From positions 258,671 to 318,605 of the forward strand of contig NZ_ML123051.1 of assembly GCF_003846175.1 (NCBI RefSeq): a DNA stretch of 59,935 nt, read 5' to 3'. Below the pieces are notes generated by a model. The model was not told the origin of the DNA, did no database searches, and worked only from the letters and a program-made list of their open reading frames with translations. Position 1 is the first letter of the stretch; each line of letters begins with the position of its first letter. Below, piece by piece: positions 51,981 to 59,935 of this stretch. The translations under genes were made by a program, and so were the position numbers. This DNA comes from Streptomyces sp. ADI95-17 (lineage in GTDB: Bacteria > Actinomycetota > Actinomycetes > Streptomycetales > Streptomycetaceae).

Positions 51981-52853
51981 TCAGCGATGAGGGACGACGG
52001 CGACAGGGCAGCGCGCGTGATGAATGGCAGCTTGGGCGACTGGGCCCAGGTGCGGTAGGGCGGGGCGATGCTTGCGTCGGCCGACTACCAGCAGCCCGGC
52101 TCCATGGGCGGCCCGTACGACAGCCTTGGCGGGGCTTTCGAGAGCGATGCTGTCGCTCACCTCCACGAGCGGGAACTTGTCACGCCAGGGGAGGAGGATC
52201 TGGTGGACGCGCTGCCGTGTGTCCCGAGTGATTTCTTCCGTAACGTCGTGATCCACGCCCCAGGGCGCGTATGCGACCAGTGGCAGGCTTTGGCCGTGGA
52301 CCGCGCGAAGGGCCACGCCTCGCGCCGCGGCGATGCCGAAGGCGAATTCGAGGAGGTCGTCGCAGGGGCCGTGCAATTTCAGTGCCACCACGACGCCGCC
52401 TTCCGCTACTGGGGCGGGTTGTGGCCTTTGTTCGCTCACTTCGGCGCGTACCAGGACCACCGGCACGTCGGCCCGTGCCACGACGGACATGCTGATGTCT
52501 CCGAGGAAATAGCTCTCGACGGGCACCAGGCCGCGCGAACCGAGCACGATCATCACGGACTCCGATGCCGCTCGCAGCAGCGCGTCTTGGGCGTCGTCGG
52601 CAACCAGGCTGCCGACAATGGCAAGGCCCGGGTGGCGCGCCTGGAGCTCCGCCCGCGCCTTGTGCACGATCCGCCTCGCCCAGTAGTTCTGATCCATCTC
52701 TGCAGGAACGCGGGTCGGCTCCGGCACCAGCAGAGGCCACGCGTGCAGCAGACGCAGCGTGAGCTTGCGCCGCTCGGCTTCGTCGGCGGCCCACCGGGCA
52801 GCGGCAAGGCTCTCGGGTGAGCCGTCGAGGCCTACGGTGACGACTGTCTCCAT
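51981..52853 (-). CDS. Universal stress protein, tandem UspA domains
   Basis: 290-residue two-domain Usp. Domain 1: TVVTVGLDGSPESLAAARWA, and an ATP motif altered after the first glycine (GSRGLVPVESYFLGDIS). Domain 2: VVVALKLHGPCDDLLEFAFG, degenerate GRRKHRPALPHLGPVAQ. It contains the MDQNYWARRIVH block found broken at 49634. ATG at 52853. Neither half carries a canonical ATP-binding glycine motif, so nucleotide binding is doubtful. Confidence 0.9.
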   Translation of the reverse strand: METVVTVGLDGSPESLAAARWAADEAERRKLTLRLLHAWPLLVPEPTRVPAEMDQNYWARRIVHKARAELQARHPGLAIVGSLVADDAQDALLRAASESVMIVLGSRGLVPVESYFLGDISMSVVARADVPVVLVRAEVSEQRPQPAPVAEGGVVVALKLHGPCDDLLEFAFGIAAARGVALRAVHGQSLPLVAYAPWGVDHDVTEEITRDTRQRVHQILLPWRDKFPLVEVSDSIALESPAKAVVRAAHGAGLLVVGRRKHRPALPHLGPVAQAAIHHARCPVAVVPHR

Positions 52854-53299
52854 GGCAACTGCCTCCGTCCCGTAGGGCTCGTAAGAGGTGGAATGACAGC
52901 AAGCGAGTCCGCATGCCCCGCCCGCTGCGCCCCGGTGCCCTTATCTGTATCCAGCCAGACGAGGGTGAGAGGCAATCGATAGTATGAACATCCGCACCGA
53001 CGCGCCTATAGCGACTACTCCTCATTTCGAGAAGTACCGCATATCTCCTGGTGTCGCATGCGGACCCTGATGTGGCGGGACTCATAGGGGCACAGAATTC
53101 GCACATGAAGGAGAGCGGTGGTCATTCCTCAGGTGGTCGGGCATCGACGGGTTGCGGGGCGCTCCCTGAAAGGGCGGAACGGGCTACTGGCAAGGCGGCT
53201 CGACACGAGAGCCATTCCGTCTCGCGGGCATGCTCCGGGCTCGGTCAGCCTTGCCGTGGGCCCGTGCAGAATGCTCCGTGCGGCGCGCGGTGAGGCAGG
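52854..53299. other. Region without recognised gene
   Basis: 446 bp upstream of the Usp gene, with locally lower GC around 52930-53050. No gene, no convincing OsdR-like box and no RNA structure could be supported. Confidence 0.4.
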
Positions 53300-53826
53300 T
53301 TACCCGGCCCTGTTGGCGTGGCGCTGCTCGGCGATCCACTGCCCGAGCGGATACCCGCCGCCGACCGTGCGCCAGTCCTCCGGCGTGATGACCGTGTAGG
53401 GCACTCGCAGCGCACCGTTCCCGGTCTCCCGCAGCCACCCCGTGGCCGCCCCGATCCCGCGCGGCCTGTGGGCGCACTCCGGGTCGATGACCCGCAGCCG
53501 CACGGACCGGCGCGGGGTGCCGTGCCTCGCTGAACCGCAGTACCTCGGCCGCCGCGCTCAGCGCCCCGTCCCGCGGACGCGGGGTCGGCCAGTGCCGCGA
53601 TGATGTCCGTGTCGTGCGCCCGCAGGACCCAGAGGGCTTTCGCGAGGGTCTTGTAGGCGTCCGACGTCACCATTTCATCCGGCCGTTCGTCCGGCCCGAG
53701 GGATACCGGCACGATCAGCGTTGCGAGTTTCCCCCGCCCGGGACGTGTACGCAGCGCGCACCTGACCATTTGTGCGATATCGACCATCGACCCGCCTACG
53801 TCCGCGAGAAGAACCACGTCGCCGGT
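53300..53826 (-). pseudogene. Remnant of helicase-associated DEAD/DEAH helicase
   Basis: Read on the minus strand, TGDVVLLADVGGSMVDIAQM and CALRTRPGRGKLATLIVPVS are the end of a superfamily 2 helicase core (motif VI region, with CALR where GRALR is expected). After frame changes near 53560 and 53500 it continues as VIDPECAHRPRG and LRETGNGALRVPYTVITPED, with GGGYPLGQWIAEQRHA, the helicase-associated repeat. The 5' part with motifs I-V is missing. Proteins of this kind occur near Streptomyces chromosome ends and on plasmids, so it hints at a subtelomeric setting. Confidence 0.65.
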
Positions 53827-53864
53827 CGGTCCTTGGTGGAGCCGGCCGGCCGGACGGAGCGGGG

Positions 53865-54176
53865 TCAGGCGAGGGTGAGAAAGAGTTTCTCCAGTCCTTC
53901 TTGTGTCATGAGTGAGGCGTCGGATCCTTCGGTGAGGCACTGCCGCATCCCGCTGGCCACGATCTTGAATCCGGCCCGGTCCAGGGCCCGGGAGACGGCG
54001 GCCAGCTGGGTCACGACGTCCTTGCAGTCGCGGCCGGACTCGATCATCGTGATCACCGCGGCCAGCTGTACTTGAGCCCGCCGAAGACGGTTCAGGACAG
54101 GCCGGTGACCAGCAGCGTCGCCGCCACGCCGACGGCGATCGCCCAGTCCCTCACACCGGCCGGGACACCGGGCCAT
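53865..54176 (-). pseudogene. CsoR-family metal/persulfide-sensing repressor, N-terminus lost
   Basis: The DUF156 core is clear from LNRLRRAQVQLAAVITMIES through GRDCKDVVTQLAAVSRALDR to a normal C-terminus. The conserved first Cys is in GRDCKDVV and the second in SGMRQCL; the His normally four residues before the second Cys in copper sensors is not there, a pattern nearer to persulfide sensors (CstR type). The usual 10-residue N-terminus with start codon is replaced by the end of another frame (WAIAVGVAATLLVTGLS then stop), probably a membrane protein relic. The ATG at 54176 would add 27 unrelated residues, so function is doubtful. Confidence 0.6.
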
Positions 54177-54382
54177 CCTGTGCTCACGCGCGCACCCTAG
54201 CCGGATGCGGTCCCGGGCGAGTCCCGCTTGCAGACGAGTGATCGGCTACCACGTAGGCGGTATATGCGTGTCGCCTGCGGCGGGCGCGGCAGCGGGAAGT
54301 GCCCGCGTCCGCCGGACGACCGGAGGTGGAGCAGGCGGACATGCTGGGGTGATCCAGTTCCCGTGAGGAGAAGGAGCACCCC

Positions 54383-54924
54383 ATGTCAATGCGCACTGTG
54401 CTCGCCGTGGCCGGCGCCGTCCTGGTCGGCGGATTCGTGCTCGCCGTACCGGCGGCCGCGGACCTTTCTGTCCAGCCGGTCGCCGCAAGCGTCTACACCC
54501 TGAGCGTCGGCCGTATCGGATCTTCCTTGGCCGCGCTGGTTGGCCTCCTCGGTGCGGTCAGCGGCGGCCTGGCCCTGGCCCGCCCCGCCGTCAGGGCCAC
54601 ATCGGCACCTGGGCCCGACGGAACGGGGCCGTCACAGCGCTCGTGGCGGGCCTGATTGCCGTGGGCGTCGGCGGGGCGGTTGCGGCCACCGCCGATGGTG
54701 GCACCGGCACCGGGCTGGGCGGCGCCTACGTCGCCATGCTGATGGGCCTGGTCGCCGTCACCCTTGGTTGGCTCGCTCCCGCCGAAGTGGCTGACCGAAA
54801 CGCGAATCCTTGGGAAGGTCCGCTGCGGGCTTGCCTTCGCGCGGGCCCGCGGTTGATTCGGCAGGCGCCGAACGAGCCGGCGATCACACGCGCATGGAAC
54901 AAGACTCTGCGACCGGCCCGCTGA
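54383..54924 (+). pseudogene. DUF6223-like small membrane protein, frameshifted
   Basis: ATG at 54383 after GAGAAGGAG. Residues 1-24 look like a signal peptide (VLAVAGAVLVGGFVLAVPAAA), then YTLSVGRIGSSLAALVGLLG and GAVSGGLALARP, a membrane helix. At about 54585-54595 one base shift is needed to go on with HIGTWARRNGAVTALVAGLI, AVGVGGAVAATADGGTGTGL and a second helix LMGLVAVTLGWLA. The family normally ends shortly after this; here the frame runs on to 54924 without homology. A sequencing error could also explain the shift. Confidence 0.6.
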
Positions 54925-55385
54925 CCGACGCTTGTGCGCGCTTCGGCTGCTGGCCACTCCTCTGCGGTGGTCCTGTCGTGTGCTGGAGGGCGATCCGGAT
55001 TCCGGGCCAGCGCTGTTCCCCGGTCGGCCGCTGTGAACGCGGCTCTACGTCATACTCGCCGGTTCCTCCAGCGTCCTGGGATGTCGTCGGTGGGAGGTTG
55101 GCTGCTAATTGCCCGTCAGCGATTTCGAAGCAATGGGGTGATAGGAGGTGCGCTGCCTCACTCGTGACGCGATTCTGGCATCCAGAGTGGCTTAAATACG
55201 CACAGAAGAAACCAAAGAAGCTCACCAAGGCCGGTATCCCGGGGTCTGGCACACGCGGGTTCGGGCCCGGTATCCCGTATGCGTTCACGCGCTGGTCGCC
55301 GGATAGGTCCGTGGAGCATTGCCGGCAGCGCGCGGATCTGCAAGCTGCGACCCCTGATGGTGCCCGCAATTGATGGAGGACCTAC
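54925..55385. other. Region without recognised gene, lower GC
   Basis: 461 bp before the multicopper oxidase. GC is visibly lower around 55080-55240 (stretches such as AAGAAACCAAAGAAG). No gene is supported; it may be a junction of transferred DNA. Confidence 0.4.
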
Positions 55386-57326
55386 GTGGTCACGAGACGG
55401 CGTGTCGTGCAGGCGGCGGTCGGCGGAATATTCGCGCTCCTTCCGGCGGCCTCCGCGACTCCACGCCTCCTTGAGCCCAGCGGCAAGGGCGTTCTGGATC
55501 CGGGAAAGGTGGATAAGTACGTCACGCCGCTCGTCGTCCCGCCTGTCATGCCGCAGGCCGGGGGCGGCGTCGCTGATCACATCGACCATTACGTGATCGG
55601 TGTGCGACAGTTCCAGCAGCAGGTGCTGCCCTCCGGCCTACCGGCGACGACCGTGTGGGGGTACGGATCGCCTCCGCACCCGCGCAGCTTCCACTACCCC
55701 GCGTTCACCGTCGAGGCTCGTGCCGGAACACCTGTGAGGGTGAGGTGGAAGAACCAGTTGCTTGATCGCAGAGGCCGTTACTTGCCACACCTGTTGCCGG
55801 TCGACCCCACACTGCACTGGGCGAACCCTCCGGGCGGAACATCGGCCCGGGACTCACGTCCCGGATTCCGCTCGACACCCGGACCGTATACGGGCCCAGT
55901 GCCGATCGTGACGCACCTGCATGGCGGGCGGAACTCGGAGGAGAGCGATGGCTACACCGAAGCCTGGTACCTTCCCGGCGCGCTTGATCTTCCTGCGGGA
56001 TACGCCGAAGTCGGCTCGTTCTACGAGGAGTTCAAGGAGAAGTTCGAAGACCGGTTCGGCGACGCCTGGGGTCGGGGGGACGCTGTGTTCCAGTACGCCA
56101 ACGCGGATAGGGCCTCGACCTTCTGGTTCCACGATCACGCCCTGGGCGTCACGCGGCTGAATGTCTACGCCGGACTGGCAGGGTTCTACCTTCTGCGAGG
56201 CGGACCTGCGGACCTTCCCGCCGGTGTTTTGCCCGGGCCCGCGCCCCGGCCCGGTGATCCGCCCGGCCGGAAGTACTACGAGATCCCTCTCGCCATCCAG
56301 GACCGCTCCTTCCACGTCGACGGCAGCTTGTTCTACCCGGCCGGACGCAGTGCCTTCGACGGATTCAGGGGCCCCTACATCCCGGACAGTGACATCCCCC
56401 CGATCTGGAACCCCGAGTTCTTCGGCAACACGATGGTGACCAACGGGAGTACCTGGCCGGTCCTTCGAGTCGAACCGCGCCGCTACCGTTTCAGGCTTCT
56501 CAACGGATGCAACTCGCGGTACCTGATCCTCAAGATCGTTACCCACCCACTCGCCAACCGTCCCGCGACCCCCGCCCTCCCCTTCTGCCAGATCGGCAGC
56601 GAGGGAGGCTTCCTCCCCGCACCTGTGCAGCGCGACCAGGTGCTCATCGCTCCCGCCGAGCGCGCCGACGTGATCGTCGACTTCGCATCCGTCCCGGTCG
56701 GGACCGAGCTGTATCTCATCAACGAGGGCCCCGACAAAGCATTCCAGGGCGGGAAGGCAGGTACGGACTACTCCCCGGCAGACCCTGTCACCACCGGGCA
56801 AATCATGAAGCTCGTCATCGAAGCACTCACCTCACCGGACACGACCGTGCCACCGTCCCAGCTGTCGCTTCCGTCGTTCGAACCATTGGGCAAGGCAAGC
56901 CGCATCCGACGGCTCTCCCTCAGCGAGCAGAAGTCCGCGTCACTGCCGAACGTCGGCCCCCGGCAAATGCTGCTCGGCACCCTGGACCGGAACGGGGCCC
57001 CCGTGCCGATGCGCTGGGACGACCCCGTTACGGAGAATCCGGCCCTGGGCGCGACCGAGATCTGGGAGATTCACAACTTCACGAAGGACGCACACCCGAT
57101 TCATGTCCACGAAGTCCAGTTCCAAGTCCTCGACCGGCAACAGGCGGGCCGCGCTACGCGGCCCGCCGAGCCGTGGGAGAATGGGTTCAAGGACACAGCA
57201 GTCGCCTATCCGGGTGCCGTGACGAGGCTGAAGGCGACGTTCGACCGGGCAGGCCGATATGTCTGGCACTGTCACATGCTCGAACACGAAGACAACGAAA
57301 TAATGCGCCCCTACACCGTCGGATGA
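55386..57326 (+). CDS. Multicopper oxidase, Tat-exported
   Basis: 646-residue CotA/phenoxazinone-synthase-like oxidase. N-terminal twin-arginine signal TRRRVVQAAVGGIFALLPAASA indicates folded export. Copper ligands: HLH (177-179), FHDH (His249, His251), HPIHVH (570-575) and HCHMLEHEDNEIM with His628, Cys629, His630 and His634. All ten copper ligands for a T1 plus trinuclear centre can thus be placed. It probably oxidises phenolics, bilirubin-like compounds or metals at the cell surface with O2. GTG at 55386 follows GGAGG. It looks like an acquisition outside the dormancy regulon, since no OsdR-like box is near. Confidence 0.93.
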   Translation: MVTRRRVVQAAVGGIFALLPAASATPRLLEPSGKGVLDPGKVDKYVTPLVVPPVMPQAGGGVADHIDHYVIGVRQFQQQVLPSGLPATTVWGYGSPPHPRSFHYPAFTVEARAGTPVRVRWKNQLLDRRGRYLPHLLPVDPTLHWANPPGGTSARDSRPGFRSTPGPYTGPVPIVTHLHGGRNSEESDGYTEAWYLPGALDLPAGYAEVGSFYEEFKEKFEDRFGDAWGRGDAVFQYANADRASTFWFHDHALGVTRLNVYAGLAGFYLLRGGPADLPAGVLPGPAPRPGDPPGRKYYEIPLAIQDRSFHVDGSLFYPAGRSAFDGFRGPYIPDSDIPPIWNPEFFGNTMVTNGSTWPVLRVEPRRYRFRLLNGCNSRYLILKIVTHPLANRPATPALPFCQIGSEGGFLPAPVQRDQVLIAPAERADVIVDFASVPVGTELYLINEGPDKAFQGGKAGTDYSPADPVTTGQIMKLVIEALTSPDTTVPPSQLSLPSFEPLGKASRIRRLSLSEQKSASLPNVGPRQMLLGTLDRNGAPVPMRWDDPVTENPALGATEIWEIHNFTKDAHPIHVHEVQFQVLDRQQAGRATRPAEPWENGFKDTAVAYPGAVTRLKATFDRAGRYVWHCHMLEHEDNEIMRPYTVG

Positions 57327-58295
57327 CGGCGGGGGAGGTTCTGCCCCTCTCCTGTGTCTCGGAATGCTCCCCTGGAGCAAGATCAGCCAGAGCCGGAACC
57401 TCGGGCAGGCGGGCAGGCGGGCTGTCGGCGCATCCTGCGCACTGCTATGGCCCCGCACTGCGGCAAAGCCCCCGCAGATGCTGGCCGCGTCCGGAGTCAG
57501 GGTCCGGGAACGACAGGGCAGCACCGGGCACCTTTGCGCGGCCCGGCTGGGGGGATGGCTCGGTGGTGGCCGCAGTCCTGGCGGCCGCCTTCCGGCAGCG
57601 CGAATTGGTGGAGGCGTACCACTTCGATCTCTCGGGTGCGTCTGCCCGAGTTCGGGGTCGCCATGCAGTTTGAGGTTCCATCGCGTGCGTTGCCGCTGTT
57701 CAACGATGGCTCCTGCGTGCGGTGTGCAGTGGCGCATGAGACAGATGACGCCCATCGGGCGGCCACCAACGCCATGGTCGGCGGGCTGCCGGACGAGACT
57801 GTCTTCTCGGTCGCCTGGGTGTTCCGGCAGCTGCCACCCGGAGCGTGGAGCAGATGCTCGCGGCAACCTCGCTGGTGGTCTCGCGCGTGCTTGCGGCCCT
57901 GAGCCTGTTCGTCCTGCCCATGGGCGGTTCGCTCATGGCCAGCTGATCCGGGCCCCGGAGTCTTCGTTCGCCCAGCGGTCGGCGTACCGGGGGTGTCGCT
58001 CGAGTCGGCCTGGTAGTCCTTGGGTCTTCTCGCTTCACGGTGTTCCGCCGCACGGTACAGCGCGCGTGGATCTACACAGGCGGGCGGTCCAGGCAGGTCC
58101 GGCGTCCGACGGAGGCACTGGTCCGCCCGGCCGACCAGGCCCGCCGCGTGGAGCCGTTCGGCGTAGGCGCCGACGATGGCCTGTTCCGCAGCCGCGGAAC
58201 CCTGGACGGCTGATCACTCGCTGGCACCGCACTTACACGGAGACCAGTCCGCCGTACACCGACGACTGGCATGGCGATCTCATGGGAGGAGTCGG
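57327..58295. other. Long region of decayed coding sequence
   Basis: 969 bp with no intact gene. On the plus strand a short hydrophobic tail (57845-57943: MLAATSLVVSRVLAALSLFV, then PMGGSLMAS and stop) looks like the end of a membrane-anchored protein, and an upstream frame has CAVAHETDDAHRAATNAMVG. I cannot assign either to a family. Reading frames change often, which suggests relics. Confidence 0.4.
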
Positions 58296-59573
58296 GTGGA
58301 ACGGAACCGTTGCGCGGACCTTTTGCGTGTGTGTGCGATCGGCGGGGTGGTGCTTGGCCACTGGCTACTGGCCAGCGTCACGTACCGGAGTGGGCATCTG
58401 TCTGGTCTCGACGCTCTTCAGTACGTCGGCTGGGGCCGCTGGCTGACCCTGTTGCTGCAGGTCATGCCAGTGTTCTTTGTGGTCGGCGGGTATGCCAACG
58501 CCGTCTCCTGGACGGCCCACCAGCAACGAGGGGAGGGCTGGACCAACTGGGTGCGCGGCCGGATGCTGCGGCTGCTGTGGCCGACGACGGTCTACGTCGT
58601 GGTGGGCGAAGTCGTCGTCACCGTGGCCCGGATCGCCGACGCGGACAAGGCCGCTCTGGCCCGCGCCGGGTGGCTCGCCACTCTGCATCTGTGGTTCTTG
58701 CCCGTCTATCTGCTGCTGATCGCGCTCACCCCGCTCCTGCTCGCTGCGCACCGGCGGTGGGGACTGGCAGTACCTGCGGTGATGGCCGTCGCAGCTGTGG
58801 GGGTGGACGCCTTGGTGCTCGGCCCTCACCTGCCTCTGATCGGCTTCGCGAACTATCTGCTGGTGTGGGGCGTGATGCACCAGTGGGGGTTCGCGTGGCA
58901 GGACGGCACGCTCACGCGTCCCCGGTGGCGCTGCGGGGTGCTGGTCGCCGGAGGAGCTGTGCTCCTCGCCGCGCTGGTGGTCTGGGGCCCCTTCCCCATC
59001 GACATGATCGGGACGGGAGCGCGGGTGGGAAACACAACCCCGCCGTCGATTGCCCTGCTGGCGTTCGCAGCCACCCAGACGGGACTGCTGCTCGTGGTCG
59101 ATCCGGCCGTTGAGCGCCTGCTCGCCCGTCAGTGGCGATGGCGGCTGGTCTCCCGCCTCAACCGCACGGTCATGACGGTCTACTTGTGGCACATGATGCC
59201 GGTGATCATCGTGGCCGTCATGCTCTACCCCACCGGCTTCATGCCCCAGCCGACCATCGGATCGGCTCAGTGGTGGGCCCTGCGCCCGGCCTGGCTCACC
59301 CTCCTGACAGCTCTGCTGGTACTCCTCACCGTGGGTGTGATGCGGGCCCAGCGGCCGCTGCGTCTGCTGCCCTCGGGACTGGGAACGGCCGGGTGGTGGT
59401 CGCCGCTGCTGGTGCTGTGCGCTCTGGGAGCCATCGTGCCGGCGTTGGCCAGGCTGGCCATCTGCGGATTCGCACCAGGCGGACACGTGCCCGTGCTGTT
59501 GCTGGCGACCTACGTCTGCGGACTCTTGGCAGCTTTGTATTCGGGCCGCCCATCGGCAGGGCGAAGTGGCTGA
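58296..59573 (+). CDS. Membrane acyltransferase-3 family protein
   Basis: 425-residue integral membrane protein with about ten hydrophobic segments. The N-terminus RNRCADLLRVCAIGGVVLGHW carries the R-x10-H pattern (Arg near 9 and His of GHW) typical of acyltransferase-3 enzymes, followed by MPVFFVVGGYANAVSW and WVRGRMLRLLWP. These enzymes move acyl groups onto sugars, lipids or small molecules at the membrane. GTG at 58296 is preferred (GGGAGGA upstream); the frame is open 120 bp further. The substrate is unknown, and the neighbours give no clue. Confidence 0.82.
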   Translation: MERNRCADLLRVCAIGGVVLGHWLLASVTYRSGHLSGLDALQYVGWGRWLTLLLQVMPVFFVVGGYANAVSWTAHQQRGEGWTNWVRGRMLRLLWPTTVYVVVGEVVVTVARIADADKAALARAGWLATLHLWFLPVYLLLIALTPLLLAAHRRWGLAVPAVMAVAAVGVDALVLGPHLPLIGFANYLLVWGVMHQWGFAWQDGTLTRPRWRCGVLVAGGAVLLAALVVWGPFPIDMIGTGARVGNTTPPSIALLAFAATQTGLLLVVDPAVERLLARQWRWRLVSRLNRTVMTVYLWHMMPVIIVAVMLYPTGFMPQPTIGSAQWWALRPAWLTLLTALLVLLTVGVMRAQRPLRLLPSGLGTAGWWSPLLVLCALGAIVPALARLAICGFAPGGHVPVLLLATYVCGLLAALYSGRPSAGRSG

Positions 59574-59935
59574 GTACCGGCGACGATCAGCACGGCGGCC
59601 GCGAGGGCCTGCTCCGCACCCCGGTGCGACTTCCGGGAGCGCGCAGGCAGCCGGGAAGGGCGCGTCTCGGGCAGCGCACCGGCCGCGGCGGCACGCGGCG
59701 CATGACGGCGATCGCGGTGACGGCCGCATGGCCACAAGAGCAGTGCCGATCAGATGTGGTGGCGTGGGACGGGGGAGGGGAGGGTGGCGAAGCGGCCAGC
59801 GCGGCGGCGGATGTGGCGGTGCCCGGGACGCAGCCGCGGGGCTGGCTGCGGGGCTGGGAAAGAGGCATTTGCCGATCTTGATGAGGCCCAGGTAGCCAAG
59901 GGTCGACGTTGTCACGTTGGTGCGGTGTTGATCGA
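59574..59935. other. Right edge, no gene recognised
   Basis: 362 bp after the acyltransferase. Open frames occur on both strands, but none resembles a known family. A gene entering from beyond the window on the minus strand cannot be excluded. Confidence 0.35.

Noticed and set aside
1..59935. tRNA, rRNA, CRISPR arrays or intact insertion sequences
   Set aside because: I saw no cloverleaf with a TTCGA arm, no spaced repeats, and no intact transposase; short structured RNAs cannot be excluded by eye.

Overview
The window is high-GC actinobacterial DNA that reads as Streptomyces: nearly every third codon position is G or C, GTG starts and GTGA/ATGA start-stop overlaps are common, and ribosome binding sites are GGAGG-like. 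Its gene content matches the hypoxia/dormancy island of S. coelicolor (the OsdK/OsdR region, known from literature on its equivalence to the mycobacterial DosS/DosR regulon). Hallmark relatives of DosR-regulon genes present here are a two-GAF sensor kinase, a NarL-type response regulator with a DosR-like recognition helix, Hrp1, an Acg-type nitroreductase, a Rv1733c-like membrane protein, a CtpF-like P-type ATPase, an Hsp20 and many universal stress proteins (USPs).

Layout. 1-2.3 kb: MerR regulator, then a decayed zone with a 3'-truncated acyl-CoA synthetase. 2.5-6.7 kb: minus-strand operon of a PII-type cation ATPase and two RCK/TrkA proteins. 7-9.1 kb: pncB and, divergently, hsp20. 9.1-16.9 kb: a nine-gene A/V-type ATPase operon (order of transcription G/H-C-I-K-F-E-A-B-D). 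17-20 kb: a truncated CBS gene, then a P1B-type ATPase whose gene runs in frame into a hemerythrin domain but is interrupted by one TAG codon. 20.2-24.2 kb: sensor kinase and response regulator tail to tail, a cyclic-nucleotide-fold protein, a Rv1733c-like protein. 24.2-30 kb: phosphatase remnant, USP, nitroreductase, CBS-BON, metallo-beta-lactamase/beta-CASP protein and a divergent ADH-GH65 pair. 32.5-37.3 kb: HAD phosphatase/mutase, second ADH, PEP synthase. 37.3-45.7 kb: a dense block of CBS-BON and USP genes, including a five-gene operon. 45.7-53 kb: PPK2, a collapsed formate-dehydrogenase locus, DUF1918, more CBS/USP genes and Hrp1, with several broken copies. 53-60 kb: remnants of a terminal-type helicase, a CsoR-family regulator and a frameshifted membrane protein, then a Tat-type multicopper oxidase and a membrane acyltransferase.

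How it fits together. A recurrent 16-bp inverted repeat (consensus GGGNCCGWWCGGNCCC) can be read in front of at least fifteen transcription units, mostly 60-100 bp from the start codon, including the response regulator itself. I infer that this is the OsdR box and that most of the window is one regulon. The products suggest survival with little oxygen: ion pumps and K+ gating proteins, an additional rotary ATPase, PEP synthase, alcohol dehydrogenases, sugar phosphorolysis (GH65 plus beta-phosphoglucomutase), polyphosphate-dependent phosphorylation (PPK2), NAD salvage, and nucleotide-sensing CBS/USP proteins. The right third is littered with truncations, frameshifts and fusions, which points to active decay and recombination between paralogues, as expected for a Streptomyces chromosome arm.
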